Below, piece after piece: positions 17,793-27,600 of a stretch of DNA of 64,000 nucleotides. The first letter of the stretch is position 1. Each line of letters starts with the position of its first letter. The notes under the pieces were generated by a model. That model did not search any database. It was not told the DNA's origin and saw only the letters and a program-made list of their open reading frames with translations. Both the position numbers and the translations under genes were made by a program. The stretch covers positions 310,001 through 374,000 of the forward strand of contig CAVUOB010000006.1 in NCBI GenBank assembly GCA_963743035.1, written 5' to 3'. Origin of the DNA: PALSA-911 sp963743035. Its GTDB lineage: Bacteria > Pseudomonadota > Alphaproteobacteria > Acetobacterales > Acetobacteraceae.

Positions 17793-18593
17793 ATGCCAAG
17801 ACTGGATGTTCCCGGCGGCATATTGGCCTGGTCGCTGATCGACCTGACGCCGCCCTGGCTCGTTGAATCCGAAACGATCCTGTTCCATCACGGCATCGGC
17901 GCCTGCCAGGACATCTTCGCCGGCTGGCTGCCGACACTGGCCGGCAGCTATCGCATCCTGCGATTCGACATGCGCGGGCACGGAAATTCGGCCCCGGCGG
18001 ATGCCGGCGTGCGGCTGGACATGGATCGGCTGGCCGAGGATCTGTTCGCGGTGATGGATGCGGCCGGCGTGGAGCGCGCGCATTTGGTGGGCGAGTCGAT
18101 CGGCGGCACCATCGCGCTGCACGCCGCCTTGCGCGCGCCGGAGCGGGTGCGCACCCTGACGGTGAGCAACGGGGCGCATCTTGGCGCATCGATCCGTTCG
18201 ATCGCGGACTGGAAGCAGATCATCGACACGCGCGGCATGGCGGGCTGGTCGGCGCATATGATGCGGGCCCGCTTCCATCCCGGCGCCCTACCGGAAAATC
18301 TCTGGCGCTGGTTCGAGGCCCAGCAGGCCACCGCCTGTCCGGACACGGTGCTGCGGCTGCTGGAGGCGCTGGTCGGGGCCGACCTTGCCGGCAAGCTGGC
18401 GGAGTTGCGGCCGAAGCTGCTGCTGCTGCACCCGGACGGCTCGCCGTTCATCCCCGTGCCTGTCATGGCCGATTTCCGGGACCGGGCGCCGGATGCAAGG
18501 CTGCATGTGATCGGCTATGCTAGGCACGGATTACCGTTCTCCCACGCGGCGGTTTGCGCCGGGCTGCTGCGCGAGTTCATCGGGGAAGCGTGA
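17793..18593 (+). CDS. alpha/beta hydrolase
   Basis: This is a soluble alpha/beta-fold hydrolase of 266 residues, similar in layout to 3-oxoadipate enol-lactonase and other small esterases. The nucleophile elbow is VGESIGG, the oxyanion region is FHHGIG, and the acid and His lie in the C-terminal part (LLLLHPDGSPFIPVP, RHGLPFSHAAV). The start at 17793 is preceded by AAGGGAGGG. Being divergent from the TRAP operon, it may hydrolyse an ester or lactone related to the transported substrate, but that is an inference. Confidence 0.87.
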   Translation: MPRLDVPGGILAWSLIDLTPPWLVESETILFHHGIGACQDIFAGWLPTLAGSYRILRFDMRGHGNSAPADAGVRLDMDRLAEDLFAVMDAAGVERAHLVGESIGGTIALHAALRAPERVRTLTVSNGAHLGASIRSIADWKQIIDTRGMAGWSAHMMRARFHPGALPENLWRWFEAQQATACPDTVLRLLEALVGADLAGKLAELRPKLLLLHPDGSPFIPVPVMADFRDRAPDARLHVIGYARHGLPFSHAAVCAGLLREFIGEA

Positions 18594-18616
18594 CCGGGTT
18601 CATCCGGCCTGCGGGG

Positions 18617-19300
18617 CTACTCCGCGGCGCGGGGCCAGCGGGCAAGCGCGGCCTCGCCGGCCTCCGTCAGGCCGTAGACCCCGCGGCGCACCGGCGTGAA
18701 CCAGCCATAGACGTTGCGCAGCAGGATCTTGCCGGCGTCCGGCGCGGCCAGGCGCACCTCGCGCACGGCGCGGGGACCGGCCTTCAGCACCTGTGCGCAA
18801 TCCAGCGCCTGCTGGCGATAGGCGGTCATGACCGGTTGGCGCGTGGATCCGCCGGGCGTCGGGTCGCCGCGCCGCGCGATATGCTCGCGGATCAATCGCT
18901 TGCGCTCCTTCTTGTCGGTGCGCGGCCGGTAGGGCAGGGGCTCCGCCAGCACCTCCACGCCGCCGCGCGCGCCCACGGCCAGCAGGCCGAGCCCGAGCAG
19001 CCGGCACAGCCGGTGCGCGCGCCGGTCCCGGTCCCGTCCGCGCCTGGTGGCTGGCACCGCCAGCCATACCGCATCCGCCGCCGCCATCCGGTCCACCGCC
19101 TGCAGGATCAGCTCCAGGCTCAGTCCCAGCTTCAGCTCGGCGATCACCAGGATCGGCTCCTCCTCGCCGCGCAGCGCGACGATGTCGCAACCGCGCACCT
19201 CGCCCTTCACCGTAAAGCCCTGGGCTTGCAGGAACGCCTTCACGGAAGCGTAGAGTGCGGTTTCGGAACGGCCGCCAAAACCGGACAGGGAATCGGACAT
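18617..19300 (-). CDS. DUF2161 protein with PD-(D/E)XK nuclease-like fold
   Basis: This is a conserved alphaproteobacterial family of unknown role, proposed to have a PD-(D/E)XK phosphodiesterase fold. The motif is visible: GCDIVAL supplies the Asp and VIAELKLGLSLELILQAVDR supplies the E-x-K followed by a helix. A Cys/Arg-rich middle is followed by a C-terminal winged-helix-like region (VRRGVYGLTEAGEAALARW). The start at 19300 matches the domain boundary; the frame is open to 19384 but overlaps the divergent gene leader. It is flanked by unrelated metabolic genes. Confidence 0.8.
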   Translation of the reverse strand: MSDSLSGFGGRSETALYASVKAFLQAQGFTVKGEVRGCDIVALRGEEEPILVIAELKLGLSLELILQAVDRMAAADAVWLAVPATRRGRDRDRRAHRLCRLLGLGLLAVGARGGVEVLAEPLPYRPRTDKKERKRLIREHIARRGDPTPGGSTRQPVMTAYRQQALDCAQVLKAGPRAVREVRLAAPDAGKILLRNVYGWFTPVRRGVYGLTEAGEAALARWPRAAE

Positions 19301-19382
19301 GGCCCGAAGTCTATCCCCGGCCCGGTCACGCGTCTTGCCACGCCGCCCGCTTCCATGCTTTGCGATCGCTGAGACCGCATTC

Positions 19383-20939
19383 ATGGAGGCCGCCTTGACC
19401 CATTACCCCGCCGATACGGTGCCCGGGTTGCTTGCCAAGGGCGCCGACGCCGCGCCCGCCATCGGCGCGCCTCGGTCCGCAGACATCAGCCGCCCGCCGC
19501 TCACCCATGCCGGCCTGCGCGCGCTGGCGGGGCGGACCGTGGCCGACCTCAACCGCTTCGGCATCGGGCGCGATGACCGGGTGGCCATGGTGTTGCCGAA
19601 CGGGCCGGAAATGGCGGCCGGCTTCATCGCCATCGCCTGCGGCGCCACCACCGCGCCGCTGAACCCCGCCTACAAGGCGGAGGAATTCGACTTCTATTTG
19701 TCGGACCTGAACGCCAAGGCGCTGGTGATCCAGCAGGGGATGGACAGCCCCGCGCGCGCCGTCGCGGCGGACAAGAACATTCCGGTCATCGAACTGGTCC
19801 CCGAAGGCCCGGCCGGGCATTTCACCCTGGTTCCCGCGGCACCCTTGTCCAGCGAAGCGGCCAATCCCGGCCAGGCGCAGGCCGAGGACGTCGCGCTGGT
19901 GCTGCACACCTCCGGCACCACCTCGCGCCCCAAGATCGTGCCGCTGCGCCATATCAACGTCACCGCGTCGGCCTATCACATCGGCGAGTGCCTGCGGCTC
20001 ACGCCGGACGATGTGTGCCTGAACATCATGCCGCTATTCCACATCCACGGCCTGATCGCGGCCACGCTGTCCTCGATCGCCGCCGGCGGTGCGGTGTACT
20101 GCACGCCGGGCTTCAACGCCTTCCGCTTCTTCGCCCAGTTCGATGAGGTGAAGCCGAGCTGGTACACCGCCGTTCCCACCATGCACCAGGCGATCGAGGG
20201 GCTGGCCGCGCGCAACCAGGAGATCATCGCCCGCGGCCGGCTGCGCTTCATCCGCTCCTCCTCCGCCTCGCTGCCGCCGCAGGTGATGGATGCGGTGGAA
20301 AAATCCTTCGGCGTGCCGGTGATCGAGTCCTACGGCATGACCGAGGCGGCGCATCAGATGGCCTCCAACCCGCTGCCGCCGCGGCCGCATTTCGCCGGCT
20401 CCGTCGGTGTCGCCGCCGGGCCGGAGATCGCCATCATGGACGAGGACGGCGAAATCCTGCCGCAGGGCGAGCTCGGGGAGATCGTCATCCGCGGCCGCAA
20501 CGTCACCGCCGGCTATGAGAACAACCCCGTCGCCAACGCCTCTGCCTTCGTCCATGGCTGGTTCCGCACCGGCGACCAGGGCTACCTGGACGAGCAGGGC
20601 TATCTGCGCCTGACCGGGCGGCTGAAGGAGCTGATCAACCGCGGCGGGGAGAAGATCAGCCCGATCGAGGTCGACACCATCCTGATGGACCACGCGGCGG
20701 TGGCACAGGCGCTGACCTTCGCCATGCCGCACGACAAGCTGGGCGAGGAGGTGGCCTGCGCCATCGTGCTGCGGGAAGGAATGGCCGCCACCGACCACGA
20801 ATTGCGCGATTTCGCCGGCACGCGCCTGGCCGCCTTCAAGGTGCCGCGCAAGATCGTGTTCCTGGCGGAAATCCCCAAGGGCGCGACCGGCAAGCTGATG
20901 CGCATCGGCCTGGCCGAGAAGCTCGGCCTGACCTCCTGA
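19383..20939 (+). CDS. AMP-dependent acyl-CoA synthetase (oxalate-CoA ligase-like)
   Basis: This is an ANL-superfamily acid:CoA ligase of about 518 residues. The P-loop HTSGTTSRPKIVPL, the adenylate motif YGMTEAAHQM, the hinge GWFRTGDQGYLDEQGYL and the C-terminal catalytic Lys region IPKGATGKLMR are all present. The general pattern is close to the Pcs60/AAE3 group, which includes oxalyl-CoA synthetase, but the substrate is not certain. The start at 19383 is supported by domain length; the frame is open upstream to 19299. The stop shares one base with the next gene start. Confidence 0.88.
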   Translation: MEAALTHYPADTVPGLLAKGADAAPAIGAPRSADISRPPLTHAGLRALAGRTVADLNRFGIGRDDRVAMVLPNGPEMAAGFIAIACGATTAPLNPAYKAEEFDFYLSDLNAKALVIQQGMDSPARAVAADKNIPVIELVPEGPAGHFTLVPAAPLSSEAANPGQAQAEDVALVLHTSGTTSRPKIVPLRHINVTASAYHIGECLRLTPDDVCLNIMPLFHIHGLIAATLSSIAAGGAVYCTPGFNAFRFFAQFDEVKPSWYTAVPTMHQAIEGLAARNQEIIARGRLRFIRSSSASLPPQVMDAVEKSFGVPVIESYGMTEAAHQMASNPLPPRPHFAGSVGVAAGPEIAIMDEDGEILPQGELGEIVIRGRNVTAGYENNPVANASAFVHGWFRTGDQGYLDEQGYLRLTGRLKELINRGGEKISPIEVDTILMDHAAVAQALTFAMPHDKLGEEVACAIVLREGMAATDHELRDFAGTRLAAFKVPRKIVFLAEIPKGATGKLMRIGLAEKLGLTS

Positions 20940-21913
20940 TGAAGATCGCGATCTTCGGCGCCGGTGCGATCGGCGGCCTGCTCGGGGTCAAGCTGGCTGC
21001 CGCCGGCGCGGACGTGACCTTCATCGCCCGCGGGCCGCATCTGGCGGCGATGCAGGCCAACGGCGTGACGCTCAAATCCGGCGAAGAGACCACCGTGGTC
21101 CGCCCGCGCTGCATCGCGGACGCCGCCGAGGCCGGGGTGCAGGACTATGTCGTGGTCACGCTGAAGGCGCACTCGCTGCCATCGGCGGCGCCGGACATCG
21201 CGCGGATGATGGGCCCGGAAACCGCGCTGGTGACGGGCATCAACGGCGTGCCCTACTGGTATTTCTACGGTCTGGCGGGCCCCTGGCGGGACCGCCGGGT
21301 GGAATCCGTCGATCCCGGCGGCAAGCTGTGGCAGATCCTGCCGCCATCGCAGGCCATCGGTTCGGTGGTCTACCCCGCCGCCGAAGTGACCGCGCCCGGC
21401 GTCATCGAGCACACCTATGGCGACCGCTTCAGCCTCGGCGAGCCCGATGGCAGCCGCAGCCCGCGGGTGGAGGCGCTGTCCAAGGCCATGATCGCCGCCG
21501 GCCTGAAGGCCCCGGTACGGCCGAAGATCCGCGACGAGATCTGGGTCAAGCTCTGGGGCAACCTGGCATTCAACCCGCTCTCCGCACTGACGCTCTCAAC
21601 GCTGGACCGCCTGGCCGGGCGGCCGGATCTGCGCGAAACTGCGCGGGCGATGATGCTGGAGGCGAAGGTCACGGCCGAGGCGCTCGGCGTGCGCTTCGCC
21701 ATCGACGTGGAGAAGCGCATCGACGGCGCGGCCGAGGTCGGCGAGCACAAGACCTCGATGCTGCAGGACCTCGAACGCGGCCGTCCGATGGAGATCGACG
21801 CATTGCTCGGCGCGGTGGTGGAACTCGGCGAGGCCGTCGGCCAGACCATGCCGATCTGCCGCACGGTGCTGGCGCTGCTGCGCGAGCGCGCCCGGCAGGC
21901 CGGGCTCTACTAA
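20939..21913 (+). CDS. ketopantoate reductase family (PanE/ApbA-like) protein
   Basis: This is an NADP-dependent reductase of the 2-dehydropantoate 2-reductase family. The N-terminal Rossmann motif is IFGAGAIGGLLGVKLAAAG, the catalytic Lys lies in VVTLKAHSLP, and the C-terminal domain has EIWVKLWGNLAFNPLSALT and HKTSMLQDLERGRPMEID. It could make pantoate for CoA synthesis or reduce another 2-keto acid. Coupling (TGATG) with an acyl-CoA synthetase rather than panB/panC favours a catabolic role, but this is not decisive. Confidence 0.85.
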   Translation: MKIAIFGAGAIGGLLGVKLAAAGADVTFIARGPHLAAMQANGVTLKSGEETTVVRPRCIADAAEAGVQDYVVVTLKAHSLPSAAPDIARMMGPETALVTGINGVPYWYFYGLAGPWRDRRVESVDPGGKLWQILPPSQAIGSVVYPAAEVTAPGVIEHTYGDRFSLGEPDGSRSPRVEALSKAMIAAGLKAPVRPKIRDEIWVKLWGNLAFNPLSALTLSTLDRLAGRPDLRETARAMMLEAKVTAEALGVRFAIDVEKRIDGAAEVGEHKTSMLQDLERGRPMEIDALLGAVVELGEAVGQTMPICRTVLALLRERARQAGLY

Positions 21914-21919
21914 CCCGCG

Positions 21920-22435
21920 CTATTTCGCCTCCGGCTTGGGCTGGGCGAGCGGCAGCGCCTGATCCAGGTACTGCATCGCCATCGCCTTGTCGCCCGCACC
22001 GAGCGCGCGGATCGCCTGGGAGATCAGCGGGATCGCCGGGTGGGTGCTGGGCTGGTCGGTCCTGAACAGCGGCACGGAACGATCCAGCAGCCGGGTCTGC
22101 GCTCGCTCCATCGCTTCCTGCGCCTCACCGGTCTGCCCGCGCACCAGCGCGATGCGTGCCGCGCGCAGAAAATCCTCCGCCGTGGCGTCCGCGCCGAGCG
22201 AGGGCACCGGCAATGCCGGCGCGACCTGCGGCGCCCCCGAATCCGCCCCAGTGTTGCTGGCCCGTTCCGACGACGGCTGGGAGCCGGGGTGGCCCGCATC
22301 CGATTGGGCCATCTCCGATTGAGCCGTCTCCGATTGGGCTTGAGCGCCCACGACGCTCCCGGCCAGCAGACAGGCCAGTGTAACGCCGGCCAGCGCAATT
22401 CCTGCCCGTGTCGTCCTCATCATCCCAACGCGCAT
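21920..22435 (-). CDS. exported protein of unknown function with short repeat
   Basis: This is a 171-residue protein with an N-terminal signal peptide (AGIALAGVTLACLLAGSVVG, cleavage near AQAQ). After cleavage comes a short low-complexity stretch encoded by three imperfect 15-bp repeats at 22301-22345 (AQSEMAQSETAQSE type), a Pro-rich linker, and a predicted helical C-terminal half (EDFLRAARIALVRGQTGEA and AIRALGAGDKAMAMQYLDQAL) that looks TPR-like. I do not recognise the family. It is convergent with the PanE-like gene, 6 bases away. Confidence 0.7.
   Translation of the reverse strand: MRVGMMRTTRAGIALAGVTLACLLAGSVVGAQAQSETAQSEMAQSDAGHPGSQPSSERASNTGADSGAPQVAPALPVPSLGADATAEDFLRAARIALVRGQTGEAQEAMERAQTRLLDRSVPLFRTDQPSTHPAIPLISQAIRALGAGDKAMAMQYLDQALPLAQPKPEAK
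22301..22345 (-). repeat. three imperfect 15-bp tandem repeats
   Basis: The units CGATTGGGCCATCTC, CGATTGAGCCGTCTC and CGATTGGGCTTGAGC are consecutive and in frame, encoding the low-complexity segment just after the signal peptide of the exported protein. Confidence 0.8.
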
Positions 22436-22599
22436 CCAGATCTCCCATGGCTAGAGCCGGGCCGCAGCCGCCAGTCAGACCGTGCGCACAGCGCTGACCG
22501 TCGGCCCGCAGGCCCAGTGACGGCTTCATAGCCCATTGGCGCACGGAGTGGACACACGGGTTGGACGAAGGGGTGGGTGCCGATGCGACTGCCGGAGAT

Positions 22600-22697
22600 A
22601 GAATTAGCTTGCAACGGTATTGATGATATCATTGGGATACTGAAAGCCTTGCAAAAATGAGATGATTCTCTGACAAACTTTAGGGAATGCAAAACTT
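22600..22697 (+). promoter_or_regulatory. AT-rich region upstream of the two-partner secretion locus
   Basis: The bases before tpsB are far more AT-rich than their surroundings and hold a perfect 10-bp palindrome ATGATATCAT at 22623-22632. Several TTGCAA-like hexamers occur. This is the likely promoter and operator zone of the TPS operon; no binding protein can be named. Confidence 0.4.
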
Positions 22698-24491
22698 TTG
22701 GCACCGCCGGACCGAGATAGGTCACGTTCTTCGCGATCTTCGAAGCCTGGCCGGCCAGTCGTTTTTCGTCGGCTTGCCACCCTGTCGGGCGCCGCCCTGA
22801 CGATTGCCCATTCGATCGCCACCGCGCCGGCCAGCGCCCAGGTCGCCTTGCCGGGGCTTTCCTCGCCCATCCCGCAGATGCTGCCTCGCCCGGCGCCGGG
22901 CGTCGCCCCCGGCCTGCCGCCCCCGGCGCCGACGCCCCGCGCCCCCGTCGGCGCCGGGGTCGCGCACGAGGTCGCGTCGGTGTCGGTCGAGGGCGTGACG
23001 GCCTATCCGCCGGCGGTAATCGCCAAGTACACCGACGGTCTGACCGGACCCGCCGTGGCAGAGGATCGCATCGAGGAGGCCCGCGCCGGGATCGTCGATC
23101 TCTACCGCCGCGACGGCTACGTCTACACCGTCGTCAACGTCGTCATCTCCCGTGGTTCGCTCCGCTTCGTGGTCATCGAGGGGCGGATCGCCAGCGTCAA
23201 GCTGGACGGCGATATCGGCCCCGCCGGCACCCAGGTGCTGCGCTTCCTCCATCACCTGACCGAGCAGCGCCCGATCGACACGCCCACGCTGGAACGCTGG
23301 TTGCTGTTGGCCTCCGAGGTGCCGGGCATCACGCTGCGTTCCACGCTGGTGCCCTCCACGGAGGAGCCGGGTGCGCTGACCCTGGTGGCGAAGGTTTCCC
23401 GCAACTGGTATTCGGGGCTGGTCGCCGCCGATAACCGGGCCTTTCCGCAGACCGGGCCGGAAGAGGCCATCGCGGTGATGGACTTCAATTCCTTCACCGA
23501 GTTCGGCGAGCGGACCGAGGTCTCGCTGTACAGCTCGCTCAACGGCACGCAGATCTTCGGGCAGGCCTTCACCGAGTTCTATATCGGCGGCTCCGGGCTG
23601 AAGGGAAAATTCTATGGCGGATCCGGAGATTCCACCCCCACCGGCTTCCTGCGTCAGATCGGCTACCAGGGCATCAGCAGCATCTACGGCTTCCAGCTCA
23701 GCTACCCGCTGATCCGCGTGCGCCAGCAATCGGTGAACCTGTTTGCCAGCGCGGACGCGATCGACACCCAGACCAACTTCCAGCAGACGGCCGGCGGGCC
23801 GGTCACCCGCGCCAGCTACGACGCGCTGCGGGTGTTGCGCCTCGGCGGCGATTACGCCCGGCTCGATACCTTGCTCGGGGCAGACCGGAGCGCGACCAGC
23901 ACCGGCAATATCCGGGTGTCCCAGGGCCTGGCGGCATTCGGCGCCACGCCGAACGACAACCCGACCGCGTCGCGCCTGGGCGAGACGACCAACTTCACCA
24001 AGGTGAACGGAGAAATCGGCCGCAACCAGTCGCTGTTCCAGCCCTGGGACACCGCCGGCGTCGCGCTGCAATTGAGCGCCGCCGGCCAATACAGCGGCGA
24101 CGTGCTGCCGCCGGTAGAACAATTCTATCTCGGCGGGCCGCATTTCAACCGCGGCTATTACTGGGGCCAGGTCACCGGCGACAGCGCCCTGACGGCCACG
24201 GCGGAACTGCAGCTCAACACGCCGATCCCATTGCCGGACATGGTGCCGTGGGAGGTGAACGCCCAGTTCTATGCGTTCTACGACTGGGGCGAGACCTGGC
24301 AGAGCCGCAGTTCCGACGCCAACACGATCCTGCGCTCCTTCGGCCTCGGCACCCGGCTGTACGTGACGCGCAGCGTCGAGATCGACCTGGAAGGCGCCTA
24401 TCGGGTGAACCGGTATCCAAACGGAACCGGCCCTGGAATATCGCCGCTGAACGCCGGGGTTTTCTACTGGGGCGTGCTGGCCCGCTTCTGA
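22698..24491 (+). CDS. TpsB outer-membrane transporter (ShlB/FhaC/HecB family)
   Basis: This is the two-partner secretion translocator, a 16-strand beta-barrel that exports its TpsA partner across the outer membrane. The order is an N-terminal signal (LSGAALTIAHSIATAPASAQ), a Pro-rich linker, two POTRA domains (about residues 90-230, with VEGRIASVKLDGDIGPAG), and the barrel from about 240. The L6 motif needed for secretion is present as GPHFNRGYYWGQ, and the protein ends in an aromatic residue (VLARF), as expected for BAM-inserted barrels. The annotated TTG start at 22698 is weak and may not be right, because there is no clear ribosome site. tpsA follows after 142 bases. Confidence 0.92.
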   Translation: MAPPDRDRSRSSRSSKPGRPVVFRRLATLSGAALTIAHSIATAPASAQVALPGLSSPIPQMLPRPAPGVAPGLPPPAPTPRAPVGAGVAHEVASVSVEGVTAYPPAVIAKYTDGLTGPAVAEDRIEEARAGIVDLYRRDGYVYTVVNVVISRGSLRFVVIEGRIASVKLDGDIGPAGTQVLRFLHHLTEQRPIDTPTLERWLLLASEVPGITLRSTLVPSTEEPGALTLVAKVSRNWYSGLVAADNRAFPQTGPEEAIAVMDFNSFTEFGERTEVSLYSSLNGTQIFGQAFTEFYIGGSGLKGKFYGGSGDSTPTGFLRQIGYQGISSIYGFQLSYPLIRVRQQSVNLFASADAIDTQTNFQQTAGGPVTRASYDALRVLRLGGDYARLDTLLGADRSATSTGNIRVSQGLAAFGATPNDNPTASRLGETTNFTKVNGEIGRNQSLFQPWDTAGVALQLSAAGQYSGDVLPPVEQFYLGGPHFNRGYYWGQVTGDSALTATAELQLNTPIPLPDMVPWEVNAQFYAFYDWGETWQSRSSDANTILRSFGLGTRLYVTRSVEIDLEGAYRVNRYPNGTGPGISPLNAGVFYWGVLARF

Positions 24492-24633
24492 CCGGAGAAT
24501 GTGGAGCAGGTGCGGGGCGGAGCCGGCGTTGGGTGCTTCCGACGATATAATTAGATAATACCTCCTTAACGAGTTAACGTCGTAAGAACGCCGGGATACC
24601 AGCGGGACGAACGGCCGCCGAAGGTAACGAATT

Positions 24634-27600
24634 GTGAGCATTTCGAGTGCCTGGATGCCCCGGCATCGCCACCGGAAGGCCCCGGCCACGCGGGCGATAA
24701 CCGCGACGCTGCTTGCCGCCGTCTCGACGGCGCCGGCTGCCCGGGCGGCGCCGCCGGCGGCCAATGCCGGTCCGCAGGGCGGGCAGGTGGTCGGCGGGCA
24801 GATCACCATCGCCAACCCAAATGTGCAGAACACCACCGTCACGCAAAGCACCCAGCGCGGCGCGGTGAACTGGCAGAGCTTCGATGTCGGCTCCCAGCAC
24901 ACCGTGACATTCAACCAGCCTTCCGCCCAGTCGGTCACGCTGAACCGCGTGGTCGGACCGGACCCCTCGCAGATCGCCGGCAGGATCAACGCCAACGGCC
25001 AGATCGTGCTGATCAACCAGTCCGGCGTGGCCTTCAGCCAGGGCTCGCAGGTCAACGCCGCCGGCCTGGTGGTCACCACCTCCGGCATGAGCCCGGAGAC
25101 CACCAAGCAATTCCTCGCGGGCGGCAAGCTGGTGTTCGATCAGGCGCCGAATCCCGGCGCGCAGATCGTCAACGCGGGCACGATCACGATCGCGGATGGT
25201 GGACTGGCCGCCCTGGTGGCCCCCGCCGTCGCCAACAAGGGCATCATCCAGGCCAAGCTCGGCAAGGTGGTCCTGGCCGGCGCGGAAAAGCATACGGTCG
25301 ACCTCTACGGTGACGGCCTGCTGTCGATCGACGTCACCCAGCAGGTCCGCCAGGTCCCGACCGGACCCGACGGCAAGCCGGTGACCGCGCTGGTCACCAA
25401 CACCGGCACGATCATCGCCGATGGCGGCAAGGTGCTGCTGACCGCCAGGGCCGTCGACGGCATCGTGCAGACGCTGGTCTCCGCCGGCGGCACGATCCAG
25501 GCCGACAGCGTGGGCGCACGGACCGGCACCGTGGTGGTACAGGGCCGCGGCGGCGATGTGCGCGTGGACGGGCAGATCTCGGTCGCCGGCCGCGACCCCG
25601 CCACCACCGGCGGGCAGGTGGCGATCAACGCGAGCGGCTCGGTAACGGTCGCCTCCGCGGCACGGATCGATGCGTCCGGCAGCGCCGGCGGCGGCATTGT
25701 GGCGCTGGGCACCACATTGGCGCGCGCCAAGGGCGGGACATCCGTCGCGTCCAAACGAACCGGCGCCAGGACGACGATCGAGGCCGGCGCGACTGTCACG
25801 GCCGACGCCACCGGCAAGGGCAATGGCGGAAGGATCGCCGTGCTGAGCACGCAATCGACCGCGATGGCCGGCACGCTCGCGGCCAAAGGCGGCCCGCAAG
25901 GCGGCAACGGCGGCGCGGTGGAGGTGTCCGGCGATGCCGGGTTTTCGCTGACCGGCAAGATCGATCTGTCCGCGCCCGCGGGGCGCGTCGGCACGCTGCT
26001 GATCGATCCCTACGACCTCGTGCTCAGCGACACGCCGCTGGGCAGCACGCCCTGGCTGGATCTGGCGGTGCTGAACGCCTCCGCGGCCAATGTAGTGGTG
26101 CAGGCCGCGCATGACCTGTCCGCCGTCTACAGCAGCGACCAAGCCAATGTCGTCAATCTCGGGAGCCATACCCTGACGCTGCGGGCCGGCCACGATCTGT
26201 CGATCGACCGCGGCATGGGCGTGACCGCGTCGGCACTGAGCCTGGCGTCGGGCTATGATTTCCTGCTGGGAACGCCCTCCGGCCCCGGCGCCATCACCAT
26301 CGGCTCGACGATCGGCGCCGGCGCGGGCTCAGCGGCGCCGACGCAAATCAACGCCGCCACGGTCACGCTGCAGGCCGGCACCGGCGGCGCCGCCCTGACC
26401 GACAGCCGCATCGGCTCGGCCGGCGCGCCGGTGGCGATGCTCGACATCAGTGCCGCGGGCAGCGGCGTGCTGCAGTCGGGCATCGGCGCAATCTACGCGA
26501 CGACGCTGGCCAGCAGCGGCGGCATCGCGGGGGCGGCGAATCTCCTCGGGACGGCCAATCAGATCGCTGGCCTGCAATCCTTCAGCGCCGATTCCGGCTT
26601 CACCCTGAACAACGCCCGGTCGCTGACCGTGGCCGGCGGCGCCACGGTGACCGGCGGCACACTGACCGACATCGCCACCAACGGCACGCTGACGGTGGAT
26701 GGCGCGATCCTCGGCACCCTCATCAACCTCCGCGCCGGCGACATCGTCGTGAACGGCAATGTCCTGGGCACGGCGATCCTGCTGGAATCCGCCGACACCG
26801 GCGGCAATGTCAGCGCGTCGTTCTTTGGCAATGGCACCGGCAACATCGCGCCGGGCGGCGGAAGCCTGACGGTCGGCCCCGGCGCGACCATTTCCGGCAC
26901 CCTGGCCGTGGCCGGCAAGATCGGATCGTCCCTGACCGATGCCGGCACGATCTCCGCCGACCTGTGGACCGGCGCGGTGACGCTGGCGGCCGGCGGGAAC
27001 ATAATCGAAACTGGCGGCGGCACGATCGATGCGGCGTATTTCGCGGCGAAGGCCGGCTACACCTTCGCCGGCACCAGGACCGCGACCGGCGGCAGCATCG
27101 AGCTGATCAGCACGCCGGGCGCCAACAACATGGGCAGCATCGGGGTCATGTCCGCGGCAGCCGCGCCCGGGGGCCTGACTGGCGGCGACATCATCCTCTA
27201 CGCGACCCCTCCGGGCGGATCCGGCGGGACCCTGAACATTACCAACGATCTGGCCGCCGACGGCATCCTGCGGCTGAGCAGCAGCGGCGCCATCGTGCAG
27301 AATCTGGGAACCCATCTGACGGCGGGCCGGATCGACCTGTTCGGCGGGCCGAGCCTCGATGTGCAGGCCATGGGCGGCGACATCGTTCAGGCCAGCACGG
27401 CCGCTATCAACGCCTCGGCGGCCGGCGGCTGGGTACGCCTGAGCGCCGCCGGTTCCCTGCAGCTTTCCGGCACGGTGCAGGCCGACGCCGCCACCGGCAC
27501 GGTGAGCCTGATCGCGAATGGGGGCACGATCGCGCAGACCAACACGCTGATCGCCGGCACGCTGAACGGCAGCTCGGCGGGGATGGCGAGCCTTGCGGGT

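Noticed and set aside
24566..24577. TTAA...TTAA pair before tpsA as a CtrA site
   Set aside because: The spacing is 4 bases, not the 7 of the CtrA consensus.
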